Of a DNA stretch of 64,000 nucleotides, positions 18,073-25,024 are shown one piece after another. The notes beneath the pieces are model-generated. The model was not told the origin of the DNA. It ran no database searches and saw only the letters and a list, made by a program, of their open reading frames with translations. Within the stretch, counting starts at the first letter, position 1, and every line of letters starts with the position of its first letter. The position numbers and the translations under genes were made by a program. Origin of the DNA: Bacteroidota bacterium (lineage in GTDB: Bacteria; Bacteroidota; Bacteroidia; B-17B0; Aurantibacillaceae); NCBI GenBank assembly GCA_013288385.1, contig JABDBZ010000004.1, positions 1 to 64,000 on the forward strand. The letters run 5' to 3'.

Positions 18073-19554
18073 TTAATATGATGTTTTTAATTCAACTCTT
18101 CTGTTTTTAGCTCTGCCCGATTCTTTTGTATTATCAGCAACCGGTCTTGTTTCTCCATATCCAATCGCAGTTAAGCGAGATGAAGCAACTCCTTTTGATT
18201 CTAAATACTCCTTCACTGATTCTGTTCTCTTTTGAGAAAGATTTAAATTATAAGCATCGTCACCAACATTATCAGTATGACCTTCAATAGTTAAATTAAC
18301 AGCTTCGTTACGTTTAAGAATATCAGCAAGATCATCTAATGAAGCGTTTGAAATTAATTTTAATTTAGCACTTCCTGTTTCAAAATAAATTTTACTTGCA
18401 ATAACTGTAATTCTTTGAATATCTACTTTCGGAATTTCAGGGCAACCTTTATTTTCAATTGATCCTTTTACACTTGGACAACGATCTTCATTATCAGGAA
18501 CACCATCACCATCAGTATCAGGACAACCTTTGAAAGCTAATATACCAGCTAAATCAGGACAAGCATCTTCTTCATTCACGATACCGTCTTTGTCGTTATC
18601 TAAAGGGCAGCCATTCGCATCAACTTTGTATCCGGTTTTTGTACCAGGACATTTGTCATCAATATCAGCAATACCATCTTTATCAGAATCAGGACATCCT
18701 TTTAATAATGCGGTTCCAAAAACGTCAGGACAACGGTCTTCTTTATCAGTAATACCATCCATATCTTTATCAGGACATCCTTTTAAAGATGGAAGTCCGG
18801 CAATATCAGGACATGCATCCTGATAATCTGCAACACCATCTTTATCTTTATCAAGTGGGCAACCTAATGCATCAACTGCAACACCCGGAGGTGTGTTTGG
18901 GCATTTATCTTTTTTATCTGCAACACCATCATTATCGGCATCCATTTTTTTACCGAGATTAAAAGTTAAGCCTGCACTATGATACAAGAACAAATCATTT
19001 TGTGCTCCACCAACTTTGTGATCTAAATTATCAGAGGTAGAATACATAAAAGTTTCTTGAATCTGTAGAGAAACTACAGGACCAAGGCTAAAATTTAACC
19101 CTCCACCAAAAGATGGCAAAGCGTATTCAAAACGTTCGTGGTAGATCTCATATACTTTTTCATACCAAATAACACCGGCACCTACAAAAACATAAGGGCG
19201 AATAATAGACTTTTCACCGGTAAAATTAAATTTTAAGGCAATGCTACCAGTATTGTGTCGTAACAAAAAATAATTTGGTTGTTCAGGGGTTGACATCCTT
19301 GTATGGTCAATATAACCTGTTTCTCCACGTGTAAAAAAAGTCATTACATCCACATGTCTGCTTAAGTACCTTGAAATAGAAACTGCTCCAAATGCATAAG
19401 CGGCTTGATTTGTTTGATAAAAATTATTACCAATATCACCACTGTATTGTATTAACCCGCCATGGAATCCAACATTCCATTTCTTTTCTTCTGTTTGTGA
19501 ATATGTAGCAAGTGATGTTAAACAACATGCACACATAAGTATTAATTTTTTCAT
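18073..19554 (-). CDS. OmpA-family protein with barrel and TSP3 calcium repeats
   Basis: A 493-residue protein: signal peptide, then an N-terminal outer-membrane barrel (about 20-205), then five to six thrombospondin type-3 repeats (pattern DxDxDGVxDxxDxCP, about 205-375), then a C-terminal OmpA peptidoglycan-binding domain (IYFETGSAKL, EGHTDNVGDD, NLSQKRTESVKEYL, RAKNRRVEL). Such proteins tie the outer membrane to peptidoglycan, and the Asp-rich repeats are expected to bind calcium. It lies in the long stress-island run. Confidence 0.93.
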   Translation of the reverse strand: MKKLILMCACCLTSLATYSQTEEKKWNVGFHGGLIQYSGDIGNNFYQTNQAAYAFGAVSISRYLSRHVDVMTFFTRGETGYIDHTRMSTPEQPNYFLLRHNTGSIALKFNFTGEKSIIRPYVFVGAGVIWYEKVYEIYHERFEYALPSFGGGLNFSLGPVVSLQIQETFMYSTSDNLDHKVGGAQNDLFLYHSAGLTFNLGKKMDADNDGVADKKDKCPNTPPGVAVDALGCPLDKDKDGVADYQDACPDIAGLPSLKGCPDKDMDGITDKEDRCPDVFGTALLKGCPDSDKDGIADIDDKCPGTKTGYKVDANGCPLDNDKDGIVNEEDACPDLAGILAFKGCPDTDGDGVPDNEDRCPSVKGSIENKGCPEIPKVDIQRITVIASKIYFETGSAKLKLISNASLDDLADILKRNEAVNLTIEGHTDNVGDDAYNLNLSQKRTESVKEYLESKGVASSRLTAIGYGETRPVADNTKESGRAKNRRVELKTSY

Positions 19555-19658
19555 TTTATTTTTTAATTTATTTAATTTACTTCCTTGTAATTTTTACAAT
19601 TATATTCTTCTATTTTTATCTTTTAATTAATTTGAATATTCGTTTTTATGTTTATTGA

Positions 19659-20231
19659 TTATACAATTCTTAGTAACCATAAAACCAAAAGTATCAATGC
19701 AACTAGTAAAAGTAAATTAATGAATCCTCCAAAGTCGCCTACAATGAGACCAAGCGCCCATAATATAAGTACCACTAAAATGATGATCCAAAATAAACTC
19801 AGTGCATCTCCTTCAGCATCAGCGTTTCCAAATTTTTTCGCTTTAGAAAATACCTTTTTCATTTCTATTACCGGCTTACTGATGGATATAGTTTTGTACT
19901 TAATTGTTTTGATACTGCTGCTACTATTCTTAGAAATAGATGGAGACGATTTCACTTCGTTACTCGCAACAATATTTACTGTACTTTCATTTGTATTTTG
20001 AGTTGGGCTGCTATTTACTATAACTTGCTCCATTATTTTATCCTCCGGATACAAAGACTTATTTACCTTAACTACTTCCTCTTTCGTTTGAGGGATAGTT
20101 TGTTTATTCTTAGTGTGAGATACATAATATCCCTTATTATAATGGCGCTTCGTAATCGAAGTTGATTTACACGAAGCAAGAATAAGACTTGCGATGATAC
20201 AAAGTGTGCTAAACGTAATTAATTTTTTCAT
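19659..20231 (-). CDS. Lipoprotein with C-terminal two-segment membrane anchor
   Basis: A 190-residue protein with a lipobox (LILASC at about 15-20), a basic/Ser-Thr rich linker (residues 21-140) and two C-terminal membrane segments (LFWIIILVVLILWALGLIV and GGFINLLLLVALILLVLWLL). The C-terminal part resembles the lmo0937/DUF5670 peptide at 16971-17126. The combination of a lipid-modified N-terminus with inner-membrane-type segments could bridge two membranes, or the lipobox may be fortuitous. It belongs to the island run. Confidence 0.75.
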   Translation of the reverse strand: MKKLITFSTLCIIASLILASCKSTSITKRHYNKGYYVSHTKNKQTIPQTKEEVVKVNKSLYPEDKIMEQVIVNSSPTQNTNESTVNIVASNEVKSSPSISKNSSSSIKTIKYKTISISKPVIEMKKVFSKAKKFGNADAEGDALSLFWIIILVVLILWALGLIVGDFGGFINLLLLVALILLVLWLLRIV

Positions 20232-20252
20232 TTTTGTTTTTTTTATTTTGGT

Positions 20253-20639
20253 TTATAATAAGCAATGAAAGTAATTTCTTACGAATTCATGTTGCTGGTT
20301 TTCTGTCATTTTATCTGTTTGTCTTACTTCTATTTTTTTGTTTTCAAAATGATGATCAGCCTTAAGTAAATTCAACAATTCATTTTTCGCTGTTGTTGGT
20401 CCAAAAAGAACTATTTCATTATAATCCTTAAGTACTTCAGTTATCTTTTTGTAGTAAGACGATTGTTGATGTTGTTCTTTGTGATGCATCAGGTTTTCGC
20501 TTCTTCCAAGACTTTGCTCCTTTTCTGTATGCGTAAATTCTGACTTTACAATTCTTGAAATGAAAGTATTATCTTTCATTTCAGATATATGTGCGATGGA
20601 ATGATCCATCCAGATACCAATTTGTTTTTTAGGTGTCAT
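20253..20639 (-). CDS. Small cytosolic protein, eRF1-like/host-attachment-like fold suspected
   Basis: A 128-residue protein beginning KKQIGIWMDHSIAHI and continuing to YNEIVLFGPTTAKNELLNLL. This matches the start and core of small bacterial proteins related to eRF1 domain 1 (baeRF, translational-machinery-type), from memory. The His-rich middle (LMHHKEQHQQ) probably is a loop. It has no signal or membrane segment. It lies between two envelope lipoprotein genes in the stress run. The link to ribosome rescue or stalling is inference. Confidence 0.65.
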   Translation of the reverse strand: MTPKKQIGIWMDHSIAHISEMKDNTFISRIVKSEFTHTEKEQSLGRSENLMHHKEQHQQSSYYKKITEVLKDYNEIVLFGPTTAKNELLNLLKADHHFENKKIEVRQTDKMTENQQHEFVRNYFHCLL

Positions 20640-20646
20640 TTTATAA

Positions 20647-21087
20647 CTACTTAGTATTTCTTACAGTTAAATCTTTAAACGCATTTTCCAATTCATCCAT
20701 ATCGTGATTGAATTCAATTTTAAATTTTTCCCAATTTTCCTTTCCTTCTTCTTTATAATCATCCATTCTCTTTTTCATATCACTATTCTTTTGTTCTAAG
20801 TCTGCAATTTTTTTATTGTATTCTATTTTAGCCTCTTTTTTTGCATGTTCAATTCTTTTTCTAAACTCAATCAAACTCTCATTATTTGCAGCAATTTTAG
20901 TGTCTGTTTCCACTCTATAGTTTTGGATATCTGCCAAATATTCCTGGTTGGCTTTATCTAAATTTTTATTTGCTTCTGACACTTCTTCTTGTGCCTTTTC
21001 AACTTTTTGACTTGGAGTAGAACAACTGATCAAAACCGCTCCAAAAAAAAGTGTGCTAAACCTAAAAGCTAAAATTGATTTTTTCAT
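20647..21087 (-). CDS. Coiled-coil lipoprotein (paralogue of 23278-23757)
   Basis: A 146-residue protein with a lipobox at about 17-22 (VLISC) followed by a long charged coiled coil with a seven-residue pattern. The C-terminal part ENWEKFKIEFNHDMDEL matches KWENFKLKLNHDANDVD in the second lipoprotein at 23278-23757, so the two are paralogues. It probably anchors in a membrane and spans part of the periplasm. It follows csbD in the same direction under the 66-nt promoter at 21357. Confidence 0.8.
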   Translation of the reverse strand: MKKSILAFRFSTLFFGAVLISCSTPSQKVEKAQEEVSEANKNLDKANQEYLADIQNYRVETDTKIAANNESLIEFRKRIEHAKKEAKIEYNKKIADLEQKNSDMKKRMDDYKEEGKENWEKFKIEFNHDMDELENAFKDLTVRNTK

Positions 21088-21131
21088 GTTATTATTTTTG
21101 AATTATAATTCTGTTTCTAAATTTGATTGAT

Positions 21132-21320
21132 TTATAATGCCGCTATTAATTCTTGGATTTCTTCCTTCGTTTTACCTAATTTCTTTTGAAGTCTACCCAA
21201 CATCTCATCTTGTTTACCTTCCACTAAAAGCATGTCGCTATCAGTTAGTATGGCAAATTTTTGTTTTAATTTTCCTTTTGTTTCATTCCAGTTTCCTTTT
21301 ATTTCGTTTATGTTTTTCAT
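21132..21320 (-). CDS. CsbD family stress protein
   Basis: A 62-residue protein matching the CsbD pattern throughout (NEIKGNWNETKGKLKQKF, then LLVEGKQDEMLGRLQKKLGKTKEEIQELI). CsbD proteins are abundant, small, acidic/basic helical proteins of general-stress regulons whose molecular role is unknown. It is the first gene after the 66-nt promoter at 21357-21422, with an untranslated leader of roughly 30 nt that contains an inverted repeat. It is probably the lead gene of the long run down to 11051. Confidence 0.93.
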   Translation of the reverse strand: MKNINEIKGNWNETKGKLKQKFAILTDSDMLLVEGKQDEMLGRLQKKLGKTKEEIQELIAAL

Positions 21321-21336
21321 GGTTATTTTATTTAGC

Positions 21337-21352
21337 GTGAATTAATTCTCAC
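21337..21352 (-). promoter_or_regulatory. Inverted repeat at the csbD transcription start
   Basis: The sequence GTGAATTAATTCTCAC (plus strand) lies 4 nt beyond the TTTG box of the csbD promoter, overlapping the expected start of transcription. Equivalent repeats occur at the promoters at 23162, 33585 and 49791. Confidence 0.55.
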
Positions 21353-21356
21353 ATAT

Positions 21357-21422
21357 CAAAGGTCTGAAACTAGATAGGTATAAGTATTACACAACAATCA
21401 CTTTATCTTACATCATTCACAC
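21357..21422 (-). promoter_or_regulatory. 66-nt island promoter, csbD operon
   Basis: Read on the minus strand: GTGTGAAT (21415-21422), then 22 nt containing ATGTAA, then GTGTAAT (21386-21392), then 25 nt, then TTTG (21357-21360). This is the clearest copy of the motif and lies 37 nt upstream of the csbD start codon. TTTG fits the 3' half of the Bacteroidota -7 box; the TGTAA boxes are 21 bp apart as for a direct-repeat activator site. Confidence 0.75.
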
Positions 21423-21448
21423 ATGAAATATAAAAACTACATTAAAAT

Positions 21449-21485
21449 AAAAACGCCCACCAGACACATCCAGTGGGCGTTTTTT
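21449..21485 (-). terminator. Bidirectional terminator after the ice-binding-like gene
   Basis: The arms ACGCCCAC and GTGGGCGT with A-run and T-run on both sides form a strong bidirectional hairpin. On the minus strand it closes the DUF3494 gene (stop at 21498) and separates it from the csbD promoter. Confidence 0.9.
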
Positions 21486-21497
21486 ATAATTTAGCTC

Positions 21498-23126
21498 TTA
21501 TTGAGAGATCAATTTACCGGATTGAATTACTTTATTATCAAGCATCACTTTATAAAAATAAATACCGGACAAAAAATTACTTGTTTCAAGAATAGTAAAT
21601 TGATCCATAATAAATACATCCACTATTTTTGCTCCTAAAACACTGTATATTTTTAATTCCGTTTTACCAATTTGCGACACATCATTTAAAGTAATTTTTG
21701 CAGATGCATTGAAAGGGTTCGGGTAAATACTCACGAACTCTTTGCTTTTTACTCCTTCAATAACCGGAATACCAACACTACCACAATCAGAAGGCAACAT
21801 TGTTGCAACTGCATTAACCGCTGTAGTAGTTAAGGCGCCATTTGTAGTAAGCGCTCTACCATCAACAAAAACACCAGTGTTTATTGCCCCTAAAGATCCG
21901 TTATTACAAATAAGTGTCCCTCTGAAAATAGAATAATTATTTATAGTTACTGCACCTTCAATTTTCCAATATACATTCTTGGATTGTGTTCCATTAATTA
22001 ATTTAACTCTGGAGTAAGTACTTGTTGAAAGTGCACCATTTATTTTAATTACAAACACAGCATTTGGATTTCCTTGTGCATTGAGGTAAAGTGAATCTGT
22101 AAATACAGTCGCTGCATTCAAAAGATAAGTATGTGGTGTAAGCACCAAATTCTTTCCGAACTGCGCCGGATATAATAATTCAATATCATTTGTTAAAGTG
22201 TTTATATAATTATACGCGCTTAATAAATCAGTTGCGCATTGGGCCGTAGAACCATCTGGAATAGGGTGAACAGTGCCATTTACATTTACTGTATTGAAGC
22301 CGGTTGCTAAACCTGTGTTTGTGCCTACATCACCTGTAACAAATGTTACACCGGAATTAGATACAGCTCCATTGGAAGAAAATAATGCATAGCAAGCAGC
22401 AGCTCCAAGTGAAGGGGCAACAGGGCCAGTAAGTACAGGACTTCCACAACCAATTGGCGTGTAAGCTAACAAACCATCAATGGTAACTGCACCTGCGGTA
22501 GAAAGCGCTCTCCCTTCAAGCGTATCTCCCGTGTTCATATTAATTGCTGCATTGTTTGCAATAATTGTTCCTCTCATTGTTGACCCCGAAGCCATACTAA
22601 CCAAACCTTCCACTTTCCAAAACACATTGCATGCAAGTGCACCATTAATTAATTTAATTTTGGAAGAAGCATTTGTCGAAAACGCCCCTTGTATTTGGAA
22701 AATAAATGTTGCATTCGCATTATTCTGAGCATCTAAAATAAGATCAAGATTTAATGTTGCATTACCCGAAATAGAATGTACACCACTCGTTAGAGTTTGC
22801 CCGTTTCCTAAAAGAGGCGCCGGGAAAAAAGTTGGAACATATCCATTTAATTGATTGTATGCGATCAATAAATCTGCAGCACATTGTGCACTAGTACCAT
22901 CACCATCATGCATTACACCGTTTACATTTCCAAAAGCGGTACTAGAACCATTGTTGGTTCCCACGTTACCGGTAATTTGTGAAATACCATTATTACTTAC
23001 TGCACCATTTGTGGAAAAAAGAACAAAATTAGAAGCTGTTCCTAGGTTAGGAGTTTGTGCAAAATACGAATTTGAAAAAGATAGCATATTAAATGCTATT
23101 ACAGTCATTATTGATTTTATTTTCAT
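21498..23126 (-). CDS. Tandem DUF3494 ice-binding-like protein with T9SS sorting domain
   Basis: A 542-residue secreted protein: signal peptide (to about residue 24, YFAQ), then two DUF3494 domains (about 27-225 and 240-455). Each starts with LG-x-A-x-x-F-x-LFS-x-GAVSN-x-G and carries the TG-x-VGTN, ADLL-x-AYN-x-x-N and GALTT-x-A-x-T elements of this beta-solenoid fold. A sorting domain follows (IYPNPFNASAKI, YSVLGAKIV, SGIYFYKV). DUF3494 includes ice-binding proteins, but many members are adhesins, so ice binding is not certain. It is preceded by a weaker copy of the 66-nt promoter. Confidence 0.9.
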   Translation of the reverse strand: MKIKSIMTVIAFNMLSFSNSYFAQTPNLGTASNFVLFSTNGAVSNNGISQITGNVGTNNGSSTAFGNVNGVMHDGDGTSAQCAADLLIAYNQLNGYVPTFFPAPLLGNGQTLTSGVHSISGNATLNLDLILDAQNNANATFIFQIQGAFSTNASSKIKLINGALACNVFWKVEGLVSMASGSTMRGTIIANNAAINMNTGDTLEGRALSTAGAVTIDGLLAYTPIGCGSPVLTGPVAPSLGAAACYALFSSNGAVSNSGVTFVTGDVGTNTGLATGFNTVNVNGTVHPIPDGSTAQCATDLLSAYNYINTLTNDIELLYPAQFGKNLVLTPHTYLLNAATVFTDSLYLNAQGNPNAVFVIKINGALSTSTYSRVKLINGTQSKNVYWKIEGAVTINNYSIFRGTLICNNGSLGAINTGVFVDGRALTTNGALTTTAVNAVATMLPSDCGSVGIPVIEGVKSKEFVSIYPNPFNASAKITLNDVSQIGKTELKIYSVLGAKIVDVFIMDQFTILETSNFLSGIYFYKVMLDNKVIQSGKLISQ

Positions 23127-23143
23127 GTTTCAGGCTTTTATTT

Positions 23144-23159
23144 GTGAATTAATTTTCAC
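23144..23159 (-). promoter_or_regulatory. Inverted repeat at the DUF3494 promoter
   Basis: GTGAATTAATTTTCAC on the plus strand, 2 nt beyond the TTTA box, 17 nt upstream of the start codon. Same element as at 21337-21352. Confidence 0.5.
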
Positions 23160-23161
23160 AG

Positions 23162-23227
23162 TAAAGATGAGAAGCTTCAGTAAATTGCTTGTTGCCGAAT
23201 TAAGAAGATAAGTTATATAATTCACAC
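23162..23227 (-). promoter_or_regulatory. 66-nt island promoter (weak copy), DUF3494 gene
   Basis: A perfect GTGTGAAT (23220-23227) with ATATAA in the first repeat position. The second box is poor (CGGCAAC), and TTTA replaces TTTG at 23162-23165. The overall spacing is conserved. Confidence 0.5.
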
Positions 23228-23277
23228 CTGGAAAGCCTGATTAATTAAAGACTTGGCGAAATTCAAAAAAACTAAAT

Positions 23278-23757
23278 TTATTTTTTATTATTTACAACTA
23301 AAGCTTTCAGTTCGAGATCGACATCGTTCGCATCATGATTTAACTTTAATTTAAAATTCTCCCATTTTGCTTTCATATCCTGATAATATTCCTCCATTTC
23401 TTCTCTCAGATCATTATTATCCTTTTCTAAGTTTGCCACTTTTTTAAGCAATTTAGATGTTGCATTAGGTGTATTTTTTATTTCTTTGATTTTAATCTCA
23501 TTTAAGGCTATCCTTTTCTCCATATCAGTTCTGAATTTAGTCCATTCATCCTGATTTTCCTTTTTCTTTACGACTTCCGTTTTCTTTGCCTCCTCAATTA
23601 TTTCTTCCTTAGCATGGATACTATCCTTAGGAAACATTCTTTCTTGTTTAACAATATCAAATGCATCATCTGCTTTTTGTTCATGCGACTCACATGAGCT
23701 TAAACCCATTATTATGAAGCAGACAAACACGTTTTTTGAAATAAAATTTAAATCCAT
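23278..23757 (-). CDS. Coiled-coil lipoprotein (paralogue of 20647-21087)
   Basis: A 159-residue protein. The N-terminus has a hydrophobic core and lipobox-like LSSC at about 20-23. The remainder is a long charged coiled coil rich in Lys and Glu (VVKKKENQDEWTKFRTDMEKR, KVANLEKDNNDLREEMEEY). The C-terminus matches the lipoprotein at 20647-21087. It starts 6 bp after the DUF4239 gene and shares its promoter. An envelope-tether role is inference. Confidence 0.8.
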   Translation of the reverse strand: MDLNFISKNVFVCFIIMGLSSCESHEQKADDAFDIVKQERMFPKDSIHAKEEIIEEAKKTEVVKKKENQDEWTKFRTDMEKRIALNEIKIKEIKNTPNATSKLLKKVANLEKDNNDLREEMEEYYQDMKAKWENFKLKLNHDANDVDLELKALVVNNKK

Positions 23758-23762
23758 AATTC

Positions 23763-24605
23763 CTATTTTGAAGATCCTTGTTTAATTTGAGTTTTACTTT
23801 CCGAATGAGATTCAGTATTCCATTTTTCCATGGAGAATATTTGTTTATATGATTTAGGCTTAATTCCGAGTCTGCCCGTAAATGGGTGATCTAAAATAAT
23901 AATTGTGAAAAAAAACATTGCAATAAAAATACCAAGCAACGAATTTAAAGCTATATGCATTGTTGTATGTTCAATGTCCATTAACATTGCACAAACGATA
24001 GTGATTATTGCACCTAATATCATTGGCAACCACATCGGTGCCGGAATCTCTGTTTCCATGGAGGTTATACGCAATCCACGATATGTAGCCAATTCGTTTA
24101 AATGACTAAACATCTCTGCCACTAATTGGGTTTGAAATTGATTTTTTGGATTTAAGTGTTCCATTTTATAAAACACATTATCAAATGATACCGGTGTTTT
24201 TCGACTTAGTTTCATCTGTTCCATATTGGGAAATTCTTCGTCGATTACATTATAAACAAAATCAAGATATAAAATCATAAGTTGTTTTGATTCAACAGTA
24301 TCAGGGTAAAATTTAATATCCCGATATAAACTCATTGCATAACTTCCTTCCTTACTCACATTACTTCGTGTCGCATTTAGTTGATCCCAAACTACAAATA
24401 CCACAAAGCTAAGTAACAATGCATAAAAACTGGCGATTGCGACAAATAGAAACCCGGTTACTTCATTGTGCGACCTTAATATTTTTATTCTAATATATTT
24501 GCGAAAAATATAAGTTGAAAGTCCCGCAAAGGTTGCCCCGAAAGAAATAAGCAAAATAAAAAGAACCACAGGGGGCATTTGAAGCATGTAAAAGGTAATG
24601 GCCAT
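23763..24605 (-). CDS. DUF4239 membrane protein
   Basis: A 280-residue protein with two N-terminal membrane segments (PPVVLFILLISFGATFAGLS and VTGFLFVAIASFYALLLSFVVFVVW), a soluble middle domain and two C-terminal segments (MILGAIITIVCAMLM and NSLLGIFIAMFFFTIIIL). The order and the motif YALLLSFVVFVVWDQ are those of DUF4239, a bestrophin-like family. An ion-channel role is suspected for the superfamily only. It is the first gene after the 66-nt promoter at 24626. Confidence 0.85.
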   Translation of the reverse strand: MAITFYMLQMPPVVLFILLISFGATFAGLSTYIFRKYIRIKILRSHNEVTGFLFVAIASFYALLLSFVVFVVWDQLNATRSNVSKEGSYAMSLYRDIKFYPDTVESKQLMILYLDFVYNVIDEEFPNMEQMKLSRKTPVSFDNVFYKMEHLNPKNQFQTQLVAEMFSHLNELATYRGLRITSMETEIPAPMWLPMILGAIITIVCAMLMDIEHTTMHIALNSLLGIFIAMFFFTIIILDHPFTGRLGIKPKSYKQIFSMEKWNTESHSESKTQIKQGSSK

Positions 24606-24625
24606 TCAGTATAAGTAGTTTAATG

Positions 24626-24691
24626 CAAAATTGCCGATTTTTAATTCTGTAAGTATTACACAACTCTTATAATAGCTTACACTATTCACAC
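24626..24691 (-). promoter_or_regulatory. 66-nt island promoter, DUF4239 operon
   Basis: GTGTGAAT (24684-24691), 22 nt containing GTGTAA, GTGTAAT, 25 nt, TTTG (24626-24629). TTTG lies 20 nt upstream of the start codon, so the leader is very short. Confidence 0.75.
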
Positions 24692-24761
24692 ATTTACAAT
24701 TTATTTCTTGTTAGTGAAAAATTCCACCAATCTCAATAAATGATTTAGAAATTTAAACGTT

Positions 24762-24872
24762 TTATTTTTTCGATTTCACGTAAACAAATCCGAAAGATGT
24801 TATTAATAAAACACTTTCAAAAAGTATAATATTTGCTATCATCGCATCATAAATTATATTAGCTAGTTTCAT
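24762..24872 (-). CDS. Candidate 36-residue membrane peptide
   Basis: A short frame from ATG 24872 to TAA 24762 encodes MKLANIIYDAMIANIILFES, one hydrophobic span (VLLITSFGFVYV) and a basic end (KSKK). The composition fits a single-pass peptide with a positive cytosolic end. A degenerate copy of the island promoter (ATGTAAC, then TTTG at 24900-24903) lies upstream at nearly the correct spacing. Coding status is only suggested by this context. Confidence 0.4.
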   Translation of the reverse strand: MKLANIIYDAMIANIILFESVLLITSFGFVYVKSKK

Positions 24873-25024
24873 GTTTTTTATTTTAAAATTAATTTAATAC
24901 AAATGTGGTTCTATTTAATCCTTCATATGTTACATTTTAATAGTTAAACTTATATATTTCGCTGTCTTCATTAACAAATCTATGTTCAACATAGTTTTAG
25001 TTACTTGTCAAAATCAGTTTTCTT

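Noticed and set aside
21357-21422. Reading TGTAA and TAATAC as -35 and -10 boxes of an alternative sigma factor
   Set aside because: The spacing of 17 nt would fit, but the invariant TTTG further downstream would then be unexplained. The activator-plus-TTTG reading explains all conserved parts.
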